A DNA stretch of 64,000 nucleotides from Agapetus fuscipes (GCA_951799405.1 OX637332.1:3973001-4037000); one strand, 5' to 3'; positions 10,213 to 20,500 are shown, counted from the stretch's first letter. Program-made: numbers and translations. The notes: generated by a model from the sequence alone, not told the origin.

Positions 10213-10472
10213 GAACGGGTTGGTATGCGGCTAACCACCCATGCTGTGGAAGATGGTTCACTTTGCCAATGTGGGTGACAGGGAAGATGTGGTGTTTCAG
10301 GGAAGATTGGAAAGAGTTTCAGTGCTTATGTTCCTTTGAGATTTGGGGTTTTATGTTGTAGGTTCAGATGCAGCATGAGCATGCTTGAAATTATACCTGT
10401 CTGCTTTGTGACAATGTATATAATATCAATTCCCAATGTTACATATCTTTGAACTTAGATTAGATTAGATTA
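10213..10472 (+). repeat. LINE-T 3' end inside hAT element
   Basis: Plus-strand copy with a small internal duplication near GTGACAGGGAAGATGTGGTG and a TTAGATTAGATTAG tail. Facing 9960-10195 it forms an inverted pair. Confidence 0.8.
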
Positions 10473-10654
10473 GAACCCTTCGGGGCCGCCAACGACCTGA
10501 ATGGGGTCTCAAAAATTTAAGCAAAAAAGGGCAAGAGAAAGATTTTTTTAATAGGATGAGGGTAGAGGAATTTAATGAGAGGGGGGTACGAAGGGTCCTG
10601 ATCTTTTCTTTGGACCAGGGCCCCGAGAGGGGTGAATCCGGGCCTGCATGTATG

Positions 10655-11077
10655 GAAAGTGTGCGTATACAATATCAAAATATCACATTGCCTTGTGATT
10701 ACGAGACTTTGGTCGCTGGAGGTTGAGTTACTTGGAGTTCCTGCGTAATATCAGGTTATGTCTCGTTGTTATTAAAGGTGAAAGGAACAGCTGATGCCGT
10801 AGGAAGTACCTGCGTCTGCATACATCTGCTGAATAACTCGACCGGTATTATTATGCTGTGATGTAGGCATTACTCGCTCTGCTCACACTCTCAAGAATTC
10901 CACTACGAATCAGGGCTATCGTGCTATAACAACGTACAGGCAACGACGATACCATGTTGAAAGCACCGGTTCTCATCAGATCATCGAAGTTAACTGAAAT
11001 AATACCGACCCGTTGAAACAGACAAAACAATCCCTGTTCACGGTTCAACTGAAGTGAAACCGGTCAGCTCACTCTTA
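10655..11077. other. Unassigned stretch
   Basis: Less AT-rich than its surroundings. A 65-codon minus-strand frame at 10851-11048 has no recognisable motif. Confidence 0.4.
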
Positions 11078-11345
11078 GGGGGCCGTCCATAAATTACGTC
11101 ATCGATTTTGGCCGATTTTCGACCCCCCCCCCCCTCTTACAATCATCCTATAGTCATTATCTAATGACCCCCTCCCCCCTCTTGCTGTTATAATGGATGA
11201 GCTTAATAATTAATAATGTTATATTACTTACATAATATTTTGTATATTTTGTAGAAATTGGTATTTACAAGAACGACGTCACTTTTGGTACTCGTACATC
11301 ATTTGCCATCATCCGCATATCCGCATTTTCACCTATGGACAGCCC
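11078..11345. mobile_element. MITE with GGGGCCGTCCATAAATTACG end
   Basis: Left end GGGGGCCGTCCATAAATTAC, then CGATTTTGGCCGATTTTCGA and a C tract; right end TATGGACAGCCC. Two more copies lie at 35093-35308 and 63281-63568 in opposite orientation. I could not fix a target duplication, so no superfamily is claimed. Confidence 0.75.
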
Positions 11346-11599
11346 ATAGGTGAAAATGATAAGATTATGGCCAATAATCTTTAGATATTTGTGTGATCGT
11401 CTATTTGGTGGTTATGACCCCCTCGTTGTGCGATAGGTAAAGACAGAACGTTGTGTAATTTTTTGTGTTTTACTGTTTCAAAACCTACTTTCGTAGTGGA
11501 CCCAAATTCTTTCATGATGGTGAAGTTGAAATGCAACATTGGGCGCGGACGCTACCTGGGTGGGGGACCGCTCAGGTACACCGCGTGTTGTTGGCATTT

Positions 11600-11905
11600 C
11601 TTGGACCAGCCCGTAGTCCAGTAGCAACACTTCGAACTCGTTAATGGAAGGTTAAAGATTTGAATCCCGGCGGAGCACAAAATAATATACCATTTATAAT
11701 TCCAAACGTGTTCTTCGCTGGGTTGAAAAATTCATAAACCTTTACAAAAGACCGGTCACTGAAAGATCCATCCAACCTTACAACAACTGGGTCTTGCTTG
11801 AGAATTGGCGTTTTCTACAGTGACGACCAAGCTCGCAGAGGGCTCTTGAGGTGTGATACACACAAAAACAGCGCTCACCAAATAAATCATCCTAATATTA
11901 TTATT
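11600..11905 (+). mobile_element. SINE-2, nearly complete
   Basis: tRNA-like head (CCCGTAGTCCAGTAG and GATTTGAATCCCGGCGGAGC), body with CTGGGTCTTGCTTGAGAATT, and a 3' end GAGGTGTGATACACACAAAA followed by ATT/GAT repeats. The same 3' end occurs on LINE-C at 38240-38300. Confidence 0.8.
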
Positions 11906-11906
11906 A

Positions 11907-12310
11907 TTGATGATGATGATGATGATTTTTATAGCACCGTTTTGTGACTACTGTCACTGCAAGGGCGCTTTCAGGCTTGACGCGGCGGTGAAGAAATGGG
12001 TCTTCATTCCCTTCTTGAAGCTCTCGATTCCTTCCTTCACGCGCACTTCAGGAGGCAGCTGGTTCCAAGTGGACGGTCCCGCAACGGCGAAAGCGCGGTC
12101 TCCAAACACTGTGCTTCTTTTCCTGCATTGTGTGCTGACAGATGTAAGAGCACTGTCGCAGAGTGAGCCCCCTCTCGCTCAGACTCCTCGGTAATATCAG
12201 CTCCTGCAAGTACTCTGGCGCCACTCCATGCAGCGCTTTGTGTACCGTGAGGCCCAGCTTGAATTTGATCCTTTCTGGGATTCTCAACCAGTGAAGCTTC
12301 TGCAGGAGTG
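11907..12310 (-). pseudogene. LINE-C RT C-terminal fragment
   Basis: Minus strand encodes RIPERIKFKLGLTVHKALHG, which is the familiar LHWLPVRERI..LxVxKxLHG region after the RT of CR1/L2/Rex-type elements. A NQLPPEV..KTHFFTAA ending and a stop follow, then an ATC-repeat tail on the minus strand (GAT at 11907-11925 plus). Frame breaks separate the blocks. Confidence 0.7.
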
Positions 12311-12723
12311 GAGTAATATGGTAGTACTTGCTCTGACCATAAATCAGATGCTTTTAATTTTTTAATCTTTACTTCTTAATAAATAAATATTCTAGAAGAT
12401 ATATTTGTCAAGACGAATGCAAAAAACACTTTAAGAAGAAGTGACTAGAGCACAACTTTACACCAGAAGTTTTATTTTTCACTGACACTGCACACACCCC
12501 TGATTTGAATAAATTACAGTGAGATTACAGTGCGCATATGACTGCAGGTGAGCATTTCTATTACCGTTATATACTGACAATTTATATTTTGTAACTTATG
12601 ACATGCCAGCTGCCTATTGTTTACTGGAATGAGTATAAAACCAATATGGTATGATTGCCATAATGGCTAGAAGTACTTTATGTGACTCAAACGCTACCAT
12701 ATAACTTTCAAGATAAATCGATA
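12311..12723. other. Unassigned stretch
   Basis: No frame or repeat recognised. Confidence 0.4.
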
Positions 12724-13027
12724 GCGGTCGATAGCTCAGTTGGTAGAGTACTTGCATTCATGCCGTGAGCTCGGGTTCGAATCCCACCGAAAGTGTAAAA
12801 AATGATTTTCCGTTTTGGTGTTTGTTTCAAGCCCCAAAATAAAGTACCGGCAAGGTGTACTCAGCGTTCACAAGAAATGAGTACTATCCCCCTCGGGAGC
12901 TAGGAAACTTCACTTCAACTGAATTGGTTGGACCTCTTACCTGTAAAAAAAAATAGGTTTCACTCGCCACTTTCGGGGGTAACGCGGCAAGAAGTTACAC
13001 TATACGTGTAGCTTAGTTGCGTTATAA
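12724..13027 (+). mobile_element. SINE-1, complete
   Basis: Head GGTCGATAGCTCAGTTGG (A box) and GGGTTCGAATCCCACC (B box), conserved GATTTTCCGTTTTGGTGTTT and TTCACAAGAAATGAGTAC blocks, and the end AAGAAGTTACACTATACGTG. Best copy of the family in the window. Confidence 0.85.
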
Positions 13028-13117
13028 ATGATTGATTACATTTTCTTCCTCTCCTTTTAGATGTTGTTCTCGTTCGATGTGATAAACCATTGCCATCTTT
13101 TATCTCTCAGGAGTTTT

Positions 13118-13200
13118 TTTCCATCCGGGATCTGTTTAAGTGGTCTGTAGGAGCTGGAGTTTCCAGACGTTTCGCACATATCAACGATGTACTTCGTCAG
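13118..13200 (-). mobile_element. PLE-type terminal repeat fragment
   Basis: Contains the CCGGGATCTGTT..GGTCTGTAGGAGCTGGAG block next to a hammerhead-like core. The same block flanks the cores at 41295 and 57486, and lies inverted at 41411-41463. Confidence 0.6.
13166..13200 (-). ncRNA. Hammerhead-like core
   Basis: Minus strand: CUGACGA, one extra A, GUACAU paired to AUGUGC (one G-U), GAA, palindromic ACGU and C as the site-17 nucleotide. All core bases fit CUGANGA/GAA. Confidence 0.6.
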
Positions 13201-13680
13201 CGTGAAAGTGGATGATGAAAATAACGATGATGTTGAAAAAGGGGCCATGGCAGGAAGCAGAACAAGGCAGAGAGTCCTGGAGGATTGTGGGGGGAAGGCC
13301 CTGAGCCTTCAAGGCTTCAGAGTCAAAAATAGTAAGTTAGTTTTAAATTTTAAAAGTGAGTGTATTTGTATTCATCTATCTTTGGAATTCTTCGTCAGCT
13401 TAACACTTTAGTTTATGGTTTTTCCAGATCAAGCTTCAGTTGAGGCATTCTTTACTGCAAAAAATGTTCACGGAAATGTTTAGCAATTTTCTAACCAGCT
13501 GGTAGATGCACTTCCGACAATTTCTAGCTGTTTGACCATCCAGAGGCGGAGCACAGATTAATGTTTGAAAATAAATCCATCTTATCTCACATTACCTCTG
13601 AAGCTGAGGACGGAGACCGGTGGAGAATCTATCAAGAAGGAGTGGAAGACGTTCATGTTTTCCAAGAAGCAAGTGAACGA
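13201..13680. other. Unassigned stretch
   Basis: Open frames of 74-111 codons exist but show no motif. The right edge (GGGCGCCCTTGAGGTGGCTG, 13680-13700) resembles the last bases of LINE-C. Confidence 0.4.
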
Positions 13681-13846
13681 CGGGCGCCCTTGAGGTGGCT
13701 GGAGCCACTAAACGGCTCACTAGAAAAACGAATGAAAAAAAAAATAAGTGAAAATAAACATATTTTCAAAGACAAATATGAATTAAGCAAAAATTTAAAT
13801 TTCGGTTATGACTTATTATGGAGAGACAGATGGAAAAACTCAATGG

Positions 13847-14000
13847 GGTACCGAACCCTTGCTTTCGGTGTAGAATGCAAGCATTCTACCAACTGAGCTA
13901 TCGACCGGACTTTTTACGAGCTCGGTCGTCGCTACAAAGCGCCAATCCTCAAGCAAGACCCAGCCGCTGTAAGGCTGGATGGACCTTTGGTGACTGATCA
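13847..14000 (-). mobile_element. SINE-2/SINE-1 composite, partial
   Basis: SINE-1 head on the minus strand (13847-13909, GAGCTATCGACCGG in plus orientation) abuts a SINE-2 body (13911-14000, GCCAATCCTCAAGCAAGACC). The junction is the same as in the two longer composites at 36335 and 53372. Confidence 0.7.
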
Positions 14001-14114
14001 TTGACTTTTTACGGACCAGCTCCGTTTAATAATCGTTTTCTAAGGACCCTAATCGTCGAGGCCTGTGGCAAAAATCGAGAAAAATGTAAATTTTGAAAAA
14101 TTGTCTCGACTTAA

Positions 14115-14396
14115 TTTTCATTGCCAATCGTGTATGTTCCTTGACGTATAGGTTGGTATGCGGCTGACCACCCATACTGTAAAAATGGTTCACTTTGCCA
14201 ATGTCACCCCTGTCTCAGGGAAGGACGGCAAGAGTTGCAGGGTGTACCTATGTCCATTTGAGATTTGGTTTTTGTGTTGTAGGTTCACATGCGGCATGTG
14301 CAAGCGCGAACTTGTACGTGTCTGCTTGTTAAAATGAATGTAATGTGCATCTCCAATGTAACATATCTTTGCAACTTATATTAGATTAGATTAGAT
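14115..14396 (+). repeat. LINE-T 3' end
   Basis: Starts at CGTGTATGTTCCTTGACG, runs through the whole 3' UTR and ends in three TTAGA units. Confidence 0.85.
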
Positions 14397-15030
14397 CTAT
14401 GACAGAAAAGCTTAAGGAGAAAAGTACGAAGGCTGGAAAAAAAAATCAGTAAAAATTGAAAGTGGATGCTACGCTTATGCTCTATCGTAACTAAACAGTG
14501 ATCGTGACTTTGTATTTTCAATACCAAGCAAAATAACTCAAGATTGCAAAACCGTTGTAATATACCTCGGCTCTCAGATGCATGGTAAGGCTTGTTACGA
14601 CCACCGGTCTACCATAATAACACCCAACTACCGTAATACCCGCTCAGAGCGTTACCGTAGATGGTAGGGAGCGAAAAACTTGTCACTTGTCAACGGCCAT
14701 CAAGTTTCTATTTTATTAAAATCACCAGCCTCGTAGCCATTACACACTAGACGCATTCTATCACCATTCTGCCCGGTTTGTCCAAGTACTCGTATTTGTT
14801 CAATCCGGCGCCGAGTCGGAAGTCAGTAGTGTATGGAGATGATTAGAAGCTTTCAGTTTGCCCGATGGCGCCTTTACAATCTATTCGTCAAAAGGGAGGA
14901 TGTGATTTGCGCTGTCTGGACATAAAAAAATATATTATTTTTATGAGAAAGTTTTTGTATTTTTAAATAAACTGGTAACCTATTTAGAACCTTATTTATT
15001 GTTAAATGGTTTATGTGATACAACTCAATT
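14397..15030. other. Unassigned stretch
   Basis: No stable frame and no repeat I can match elsewhere in the window. Confidence 0.4.
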
Positions 15031-15031
15031 G

Positions 15032-15290
15032 ATAATATTTTATTTATTTAATTGAAAGGTTCAAATCAAAACACTGTTTTGTATTTTCACGATTATAATT
15101 ATTTATTATTTTATAATTATTTATTATTGACGATGATATAATATCAAAAACGTTTGTAAAATTAAATAATAGATAATTATAATCGTGAAAATACAAAACA
15201 GTGTTTTAATTTGAACCTTTCAATTAAATAAATAAAATGTTATTGAAATGAATTTTCACAGTGTTAATACACAAACAATTAAAAATACAA
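15032..15290 (+). repeat. Hairpin element with ribozyme-like loop
   Basis: Arms 15032-15113 and 15162-15244 share AAAACACTGTTTTGTATTTT and its complement. The loop carries a hammerhead-like core. The flank GAATTTTCACAGTGTTAATA at 15250-15280 is the mirror of the flank at 4243. Confidence 0.75.
15127..15157 (+). ncRNA. Hammerhead-like core, degenerate
   Basis: UUGACGA, one extra U, GAUAU/AUAUC stem II, AAA instead of GAA, palindromic AACGUU and U. The C3 and G12 changes predict an inactive core. Confidence 0.45.
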
Positions 15291-15301
15291 CTCAATTGAA
15301 T

Positions 15302-15740
15302 TACATTAGGAGAGCCTGTATGAAGAAGGTTATGACTCTGGAGGAAATGAAAGAAGTGTGTAAGGACAGAAAGAAATGGCGTTTGATCTGTGATGTTGGC
15401 GGCTAGGGTTTTTTAAATTAGAATTAGTTTAATGTTAGTTTTTGATGTCCATACATGTTATAATTTATTGATATTAAAAATGTAATTTGTTGTGTACGTT
15501 CCTTGATTTATAGGTTGGTATGAGGCTGACCACCCATACTGTAAAAAATGGTTCACTTTGCCAATGTCACCCTTGTTTCAGGGAAGGTCAGGAAGAGTTG
15601 CAGGATGTATGTTTATTTAAGATTTGGGTTTTTATGTTTGTATGTTAACGTGCGGCATATGTCGTGTGTGTCGACTTGTTAGAATGCATATAATGTGAAT
15701 CCCCAAAACTTTTGCAACTTTTTATTAGATTAGATAGATA
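15302..15740 (+). mobile_element. LINE-T 3' end with RT C-terminal codons
   Basis: Starts GAGCCTGTATGAAGAAGG, encodes KKVMTLEEMKEVCKDRKKW, has the full 3' UTR and ends TTAGATTAGATAGATA. Confidence 0.85.
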
Positions 15741-16224
15741 AGTCTTCGCTTAGAGCAGCTTCTTTTTCGTCTTCTCATATTAACCACTATCTATTATACT
15801 CTGAATGATATAGTCCAAAATGACTGAGAACTAGGTAAAATTTGTGTCAATTTTCCCTCAAATATCATGACACACAGTCTATACCGCACTCTTTCTGAGA
15901 ACTTGAGCCAGTGCAGCTTCCGCATAATTGCTTACATTGCTGACCAACCGTCATATTTCTGTCCTAGCATACTTTCTTCATTTCATACAGTTTTAATAAT
16001 TTAGCCAAAAATACAGGAAATAATCATATTTAGTTGAATCACGACATGTTCACTTGAAATGAAATTGACGAGCCCGACACCGTGTCATTAGGAGCATATT
16101 GTTATGCAACATCATATTAGGGTATTGCTTAATCTAACAAAAACATTGTCGGCATGTGTTTCCAATTTTGCTTTATCACCAGGAAGAAAAACAACTGGGG
16201 AAGTCGACATGAATTTATTTTATA
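15741..16224. other. Unassigned stretch
   Basis: No frame with a motif. A 67-codon frame starting at 16104 runs into the next repeat and is not credible. Confidence 0.4.
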
Positions 16225-16500
16225 GATCTAAATTAAAATCTAAGCTGCAAAGATATACATCATTTAAGATTCATATTAAACGCATTCCCACAAGCAGACA
16301 TGTATAATTTCGCGCTAACACATGCCGCATGTGGACCTACAATATAAAAACCCAATCTCAAATGAACACAAGCCCTGCAACTCTTGCCGACCTTCACTGA
16401 AACAGGGTTGACATTGGCAAAGGGAATTATTTTTAACAGTATGGGTGGTCAGCCTCATACCAACCTTTAAGTCAAAGAGTAACCTATAAGTCAAGGAATA
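16225..16500 (-). repeat. LINE-T 3' end
   Basis: Minus-strand copy with a worn tail. The CCTATAAGTCAAGG edge is present twice at 16465-16497, a small local duplication. Confidence 0.8.
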
Positions 16501-16734
16501 ACACATCATAAACGCAAATCTTCATTTCTCAAAATAATTGACAGTTAGGTATACTGTTTTTTTTTCACCCGCTATTGCTGCAACCTTTATCGAGAGAAAT
16601 TTATAATATAGCGTTTTTTTTTTATCTATAGTCGAATTATATAACGCATATTACTCTAACATTAAGGCGGGTACATACGTCGCACATTATCATTCGATGG
16701 TTTTTTACGCATCGGAATTTCAGTACATCGTATC

Positions 16735-16965
16735 AGTGATTTCTTCCGTATCACGAAAAATCGGTCAGAGTTAACTCGTTCACAGGCAGCTCGTCCATGA
16801 ACAAATCTGTAGCACGACAGTTAGTCTACATGACTTTTCGGTCACAGACAATATAGGCCCACCGACAGCTCCATCACAGAAAACTAGCTCTCCAAGAAAC
16901 ATTCGTAATTGCTGCAGTTTAAATTAATTGTAGTTTTCTGTGATGGATTGTCTGTCTGTGAACCA
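16735..16965. repeat. Foldback-like repeat, short-unit arms
   Basis: Imperfect units of about 15 bp built on the pattern GGTCACAGACA (for example CTCGTTCACAGGCAG, TCGGTCACAGACAAT) lead to CCATCACAGAAAACTA. After a spacer of about 45 bp the complement TAGTTTTCTGTGATGG follows. Same design as 58690-59985. Confidence 0.6.
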
Positions 16966-17128
16966 TGTATTATATGAGACAGATATTGGCATGCTTAAAC
17001 CCTCTTCATACCAGCCTTATATGTATGTGATATAAGATTTTAAATTATGATTACGGTCGTTGGGCATTTTTTGGATGAAAAAAAAAACGAATGTTACTCA
17101 CCGTGGAAAGAGAAGAACGATTTTTTTT

Positions 17129-17161
17129 TCGTTTCGTGAGAGTCATATCCGACGTCTTCAG
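17129..17161 (-). ncRNA. Hammerhead-like core, left arm
   Basis: Minus strand: CUGAAGA, extra C, weak stem II starting GUCGG, GAA, then ACGA. The palindrome of stem III is broken. Confidence 0.4.
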
Positions 17162-17375
17162 GAGGCGTGTGTCTTCTACGAAGAAGAATCATTTACCCTT
17201 TCATTAATCGGACGGTTTTACAAGATGATATAATATCGTCCTTCTGTACAAGTGGAGCTATTGTGACATCTATGCGTGCATCAACGAAGGTCAAAAAATG
17301 TACCTACAACCTTCGACCTCGAGCAAAAAACAACAATTCATCAGTTCGTGATTCTTCTTCGTAGAAGATACACGC

Positions 17376-17415
17376 CTCCTGAAGACGTCGGTTATGACTC
17401 TGACAAAACGTAGAG
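17376..17415 (+). ncRNA. Hammerhead-like core, right arm
   Basis: CUC / CUGAAGA / extra C / GUCGG paired to CUGAC / AAA / ACGU / A / GAG. CUC and GAG can form stem I. The G12 position is A, so activity is doubtful. Confidence 0.5.
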
Positions 17416-17455
17416 AAAATTGTTCTTCTTTTTCCACGGTCAGTTTTTTTTTCAT

Positions 17456-17755
17456 TCCAAAAAAACTGTATGTATGTATGTCAGAAGGACCTACAGAACG
17501 TGGCAGCTCATACAAAGCTTTATATTTCCTTAAGTGGTAGAAGGCCTTCCCGTGAAGAAAACATAAAAGCAACGGCACGACAATACAATAACATCTAGAT
17601 CAGAGGTGTACCCATAACTAAAAAGTAAATGGTTTTATTTTACTGAAGCTAATAGCATCAAACCTAGAAAGAAAAACATATTAGATAGCAAAAAACCATA
17701 GAAACCCAAAAGTCGTGCGGACCGATGTGTATGTGGACACCGAGTTTTCTGTGAC
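17456..17755. other. Mostly unassigned stretch
   Basis: Nothing recognised until 17715-17762, where GTGGACACCGAGTTTTCTGT and GACCGAATAG fit the short-unit foldback family. Confidence 0.4.
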
Positions 17756-17761
17756 CGAATA

Positions 17762-18025
17762 GTCTAATCTAATCTAAGTTGCAAAGATATGTAACATTCG
17801 GTATTCACATTATATGCATTCTCACAAGCAGACACGTACAAGTTCGCGCATTGCACATGCCGCATGTGAACCTACAACATAAAAACCCAAATTTCAAATG
17901 GGCATACACCCTGCAACTCTTGCCGTCCTTCCCCTTAACAGGGGTGATTTTGGCAAAGTGAACCATTTTTACAACATGGGTAGTCAGCCGCATACCAACC
18001 TATAAGTCAAGGAACATACACGACC
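17762..18025 (-). repeat. LINE-T 3' end
   Basis: Full 3' UTR on the minus strand, two tail units, ending at the CCTATAAGTCAAGGAACATA edge. Confidence 0.85.
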
Positions 18026-18084
18026 AAGAACATTATTAAAATGTCGTGTAAAATTCTTTGACTTAGAGGATGGTATGAGGCTGA

Positions 18085-19771
18085 CCACCTAATCTAATCT
18101 AATCTAATCTAAGCTGCAAAGATATATATCATTTAAGTTTTATATTAAATGCATTCCCACAAGCAGATATGTATAATTTCGCGCTAACACATGCCGCATG
18201 TGGACCTACAATATAAAAACCCAATCTCAAATGAACATAAGCCTTGCAACTCTTGCCGTCCTTCCCTGAAACAGAGGTGACATTGGCAAAGTGAACCAAT
18301 TTTTACATTATGGGTGGTCAGCCGCATAACAACCTATAAGTCAAGGAACATACATGACAAATTACATTTTTTAAAAACAATAAATCACAATATATACATG
18401 GACATAAAAACTAAATCATAAAACCAATTTTACTTTAACAAACCTCAGCCGCCAACATCACAGATCAACCGCCATTTCTTTCTATCCTTACATACTTCTT
18501 TCATTTCCTCCAGAGTCATAACCTTCTTCATACAAGCTCTTCTTTTATTATGACTCTGGATATTCCATTCATTCGCAATTTCGGATATTTGGTCCATCCA
18601 TACCTTTCTCGGTCTTCCTCTACCACGACATCCATCTATTCTACCAACATATACTTTCTTCGTCAGTCTTTCCTCATTCATTCTCTCCATATGCCCAAAC
18701 CATCTTAACAAACTTCTTTTAATCTTCACTTTCACACTTTCTCTTGCACCACATTCTTCTCTTACAAAATCATTCCTCACCCTGTCACTCCGTTTTTTCC
18801 CAATCATACTTCTTAGAAAGTCCATTTCAACAGTATGGACTTTACTAATTTCACTTTCATTCACCGTCCAGGCCTCGCTTCCATACATCAAGGTGGGTAA
18901 AAGTATGCCACTGCGTACCGCCAATCGAGCATTTTTTGATATGTTTTGATTTTTGGCGATACAAGTTGTGGCACCCAGTACACACCTGCCCTTCATTACT
19001 CTTCTTTCAAATTCACCGGTCATTCTTCCATCTTTTTCAAACTTACTTTCCAGGTATACAAACTCATTTACGACATCAACATTCATTCCATTAATTTTAA
19101 ATTCATAATTCATACTTTCATCATCTCTTTCAAAAATCAATACTTTCGTCTTACTTGCATTTAACTTCAGATGGTTACCTAACAAAGCTTCATTCAATCT
19201 AGAGAGCATTGTTTGCAATTCTACTGCTGAATCAGATACAAGAACTGCATCATCTGCATACAGTAGAACACTCACTTTGCTCTCTCCTATCATCAATCCA
19301 CAATCATTAAGTCTAGCATCTCTGACACACTTGTCCATGACTATGTTAAATAGCCATGGACTCATCACACATCCTTGCCTCACACCCTTATAAACTTCAA
19401 ACCACTCGCTATACTCACCATCAATACGAACACATGCCTTACTATTTTCATAGTTGGCATGCACCGCACCTAGGAGAGCCCCATTCACTCCGTATGCTTT
19501 CAAAACATCCCATAACATACCTCTGTCTACTGAGTCAAAAGCCTTTTCCAGATCTACAAAGGCCGTGAACAGCTTCCGCCTCACCGACAATTGTTTTTCA
19601 ACAAGTTGTCGTAGAGTAAAAATCTGATCAACACAGCCTCTACCGGCCATAAAGCCGGACTGTATATCGGAAATCCTTTCACTAGTAGTCAGAATCACAT
19701 TTTTTATAATCACCTTACAGAAGACTTTTCCTGGTATACTGAGTAGACTGATTGGTCTGAAGTTCTGACAG

Positions 19772-19773
<2 letters not shown>
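18085..19773 (-). mobile_element. LINE-T, longest copy
   Basis: On the minus strand: RT segment (19770-18445), 3' UTR of about 350 bp and a four-unit TTAGA tail at 18089-18110. It is 5'-truncated inside the RT domain; no endonuclease is present. Upstream it meets a 68-nt T tract. This copy shows that the roughly 280-bp dispersed repeat of the window is the 3' UTR of this element. Confidence 0.9.
18445..19770 (-). pseudogene. LINE-T reverse transcriptase, 5'-truncated
   Basis: The frame is open from the truncation point at about 19770 and stops at 18445. From the first methionine at 19713 it has 422 codons. RT palm boxes are in order: QSGFMAGRG at about residue 19, FVDLEKAFD at 52-60, GVRQGCVMSPWLFN at 110-123, and YADD at 152-155 with both aspartates. 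The C-terminal part has LMYGSEAWTVNE, the FGHMERMNEERL region, and GRGRPRKVW, then KKVMTLEEMKEV. Upstream of M, residues RPISLLSIPGKVF remain, so the true protein was longer and should have had an endonuclease. The C-terminal pattern is common in arthropod endonuclease/RT elements; RTE-like affiliation is my best guess but not certain. With no endonuclease it is not autonomous, yet the frame is uninterrupted, so the insertion is young. Confidence 0.85.

Positions 19774-19841
<68 letters not shown>
19774..19841. repeat. 68-nt T homopolymer
   Basis: An uninterrupted T tract between the 5' edge of the minus-strand LINE-T and a plus-strand LINE-T 3' end. Its exact length in a genome assembly is doubtful. 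Confidence 0.9.
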
Positions 19842-19844
<3 letters not shown>

Positions 19845-20072
19845 ACCCATTATGTTACCACCCATTCTGTAAAAACGGTTCACTTGGCCATTGTCACCTC
19901 TGTGTCAGGGAAGGTCGGCAAAATTTGTAGGGCTTATGTTCATTTGAGGTTTGGATTTTATTTGTATGTACGCATTCAGCATTTGTGGGCGCAACTACAC
20001 GTGTTTGTTTGTGGATATGCATTTGATATGAGCTTTAAATGTTAATATATCTTTGCAACTTACATTAAAGTG
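19842..20072 (+). repeat. LINE-T 3' end, inverted to its neighbour
   Basis: TTACCACCCATT occurs twice (19841-19865), then the TTATAGA-subtype 3' UTR. It ends in AACTTACATTAAAGTG with no proper tail. Confidence 0.8.
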
Positions 20073-20074
20073 TA

Positions 20075-20165
20075 GACTAACTGTCGCGTGACCGATTTGT
20101 CCATGGACGAGCTGTCTGCAGACGGGTTGTCTGTGACTCATATGTCGTGGAAGCGATTTCTTCCG
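20075..20165. repeat. Foldback-like short-unit stretch
   Basis: Imperfect 15-bp units (CGCGTGACCGATTTGTC, GAGCTGTCTGCAGACG, GGTTGTCTGTGACTC) of the family found at 58690-59985. Confidence 0.55.
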
Positions 20166-20430
20166 TATGCAAATACTGTTTTTGTGTGATGTGCTATTCG
20201 CCAGGCAATGTTCGGAGAGAGAGAAAAAATCCAATCCATTGTGTTACGTAAGAGAAACTCACGCCAAGTGTTACACTCCGCAATGGGAATACATAATTTG
20301 ACATAGTTACAATGAATATTTAGAGTATAAAGACAGTTGTAATGAAAAACAATGCCATATTATGTAGATTTTCGGCAGTAACTTTGGGAAAGTCCATTTA
20401 AATAAATTAAATTTCTTTGTTACAGTTCAC

Positions 20431-20500
20431 AGTGAGTTTTATTTAATAAACACGACCGGTTTCGGGACCGCACAACATCCCATCTTCAGGTGCAAAATAT
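20431..20500 (-). mobile_element. PLE-type terminal repeat fragment
   Basis: On the minus strand a hammerhead-like core is followed by GTGTTTATTAAATAAAAC, an AT-rich end with a polyadenylation-type AATAAA. No PLE coding sequence is attached. Confidence 0.55.
20450..20493 (-). ncRNA. Hammerhead-like core, good match
   Basis: Minus strand: GCAC / CUGAAGA / extra U / GGGAU paired to GUCCC / GAA / palindromic ACCGGU / C / GUGU. Stem I (GCAC with GUGU, one G-U), both core strands and the site-17 C all fit. Confidence 0.65.

Larger units (their letters stand above)
9847..10646. mobile_element. hAT-like non-autonomous element with 8-bp TSD
   Basis: Termini CAGGCCCGGAGTAAGG and, inverted at the right end, CAGGCCCGGATTCACC. 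Perfect 8-bp target duplication CATGTATG at 9839-9846 and 10647-10654. The interior has no transposase frame and holds two LINE-T ends (9960-10195 minus and 10213-10472 plus). TSD length and termini fit hAT. Confidence 0.8.
17086..17455. repeat. Inverted repeat with a ribozyme-like core in each arm
   Basis: Arms of about 90-100 bp (17101-17190 and 17348-17445) share GTAGAAGAyACACGCCTCCT and CTGAAGACGTCGG. Each arm holds a hammerhead-like core pointing towards the outer end. The central 160 bp has no coding frame. Facing terminal repeats of this kind are a known PLE layout. Confidence 0.7.

Noticed and set aside
12724..12800. Possible tRNA gene (also at 36868 and 36750-36828)
   Set aside because: A and B boxes are good, but acceptor and anticodon stems do not pair and SINE bodies follow. 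They are SINE heads.
17379..17390. CTGAAGACG as an active hammerhead at 17376-17415
   Set aside because: Kept as a hammerhead-like core only; the catalytic G12 position is A, so activity is not claimed.
19774..20072. 5' inversion (twin priming) of LINE-T around the T tract
   Set aside because: Both sides carry a 3' UTR, whereas twin priming inverts an upstream part of the same copy. Two separate insertions fit better.
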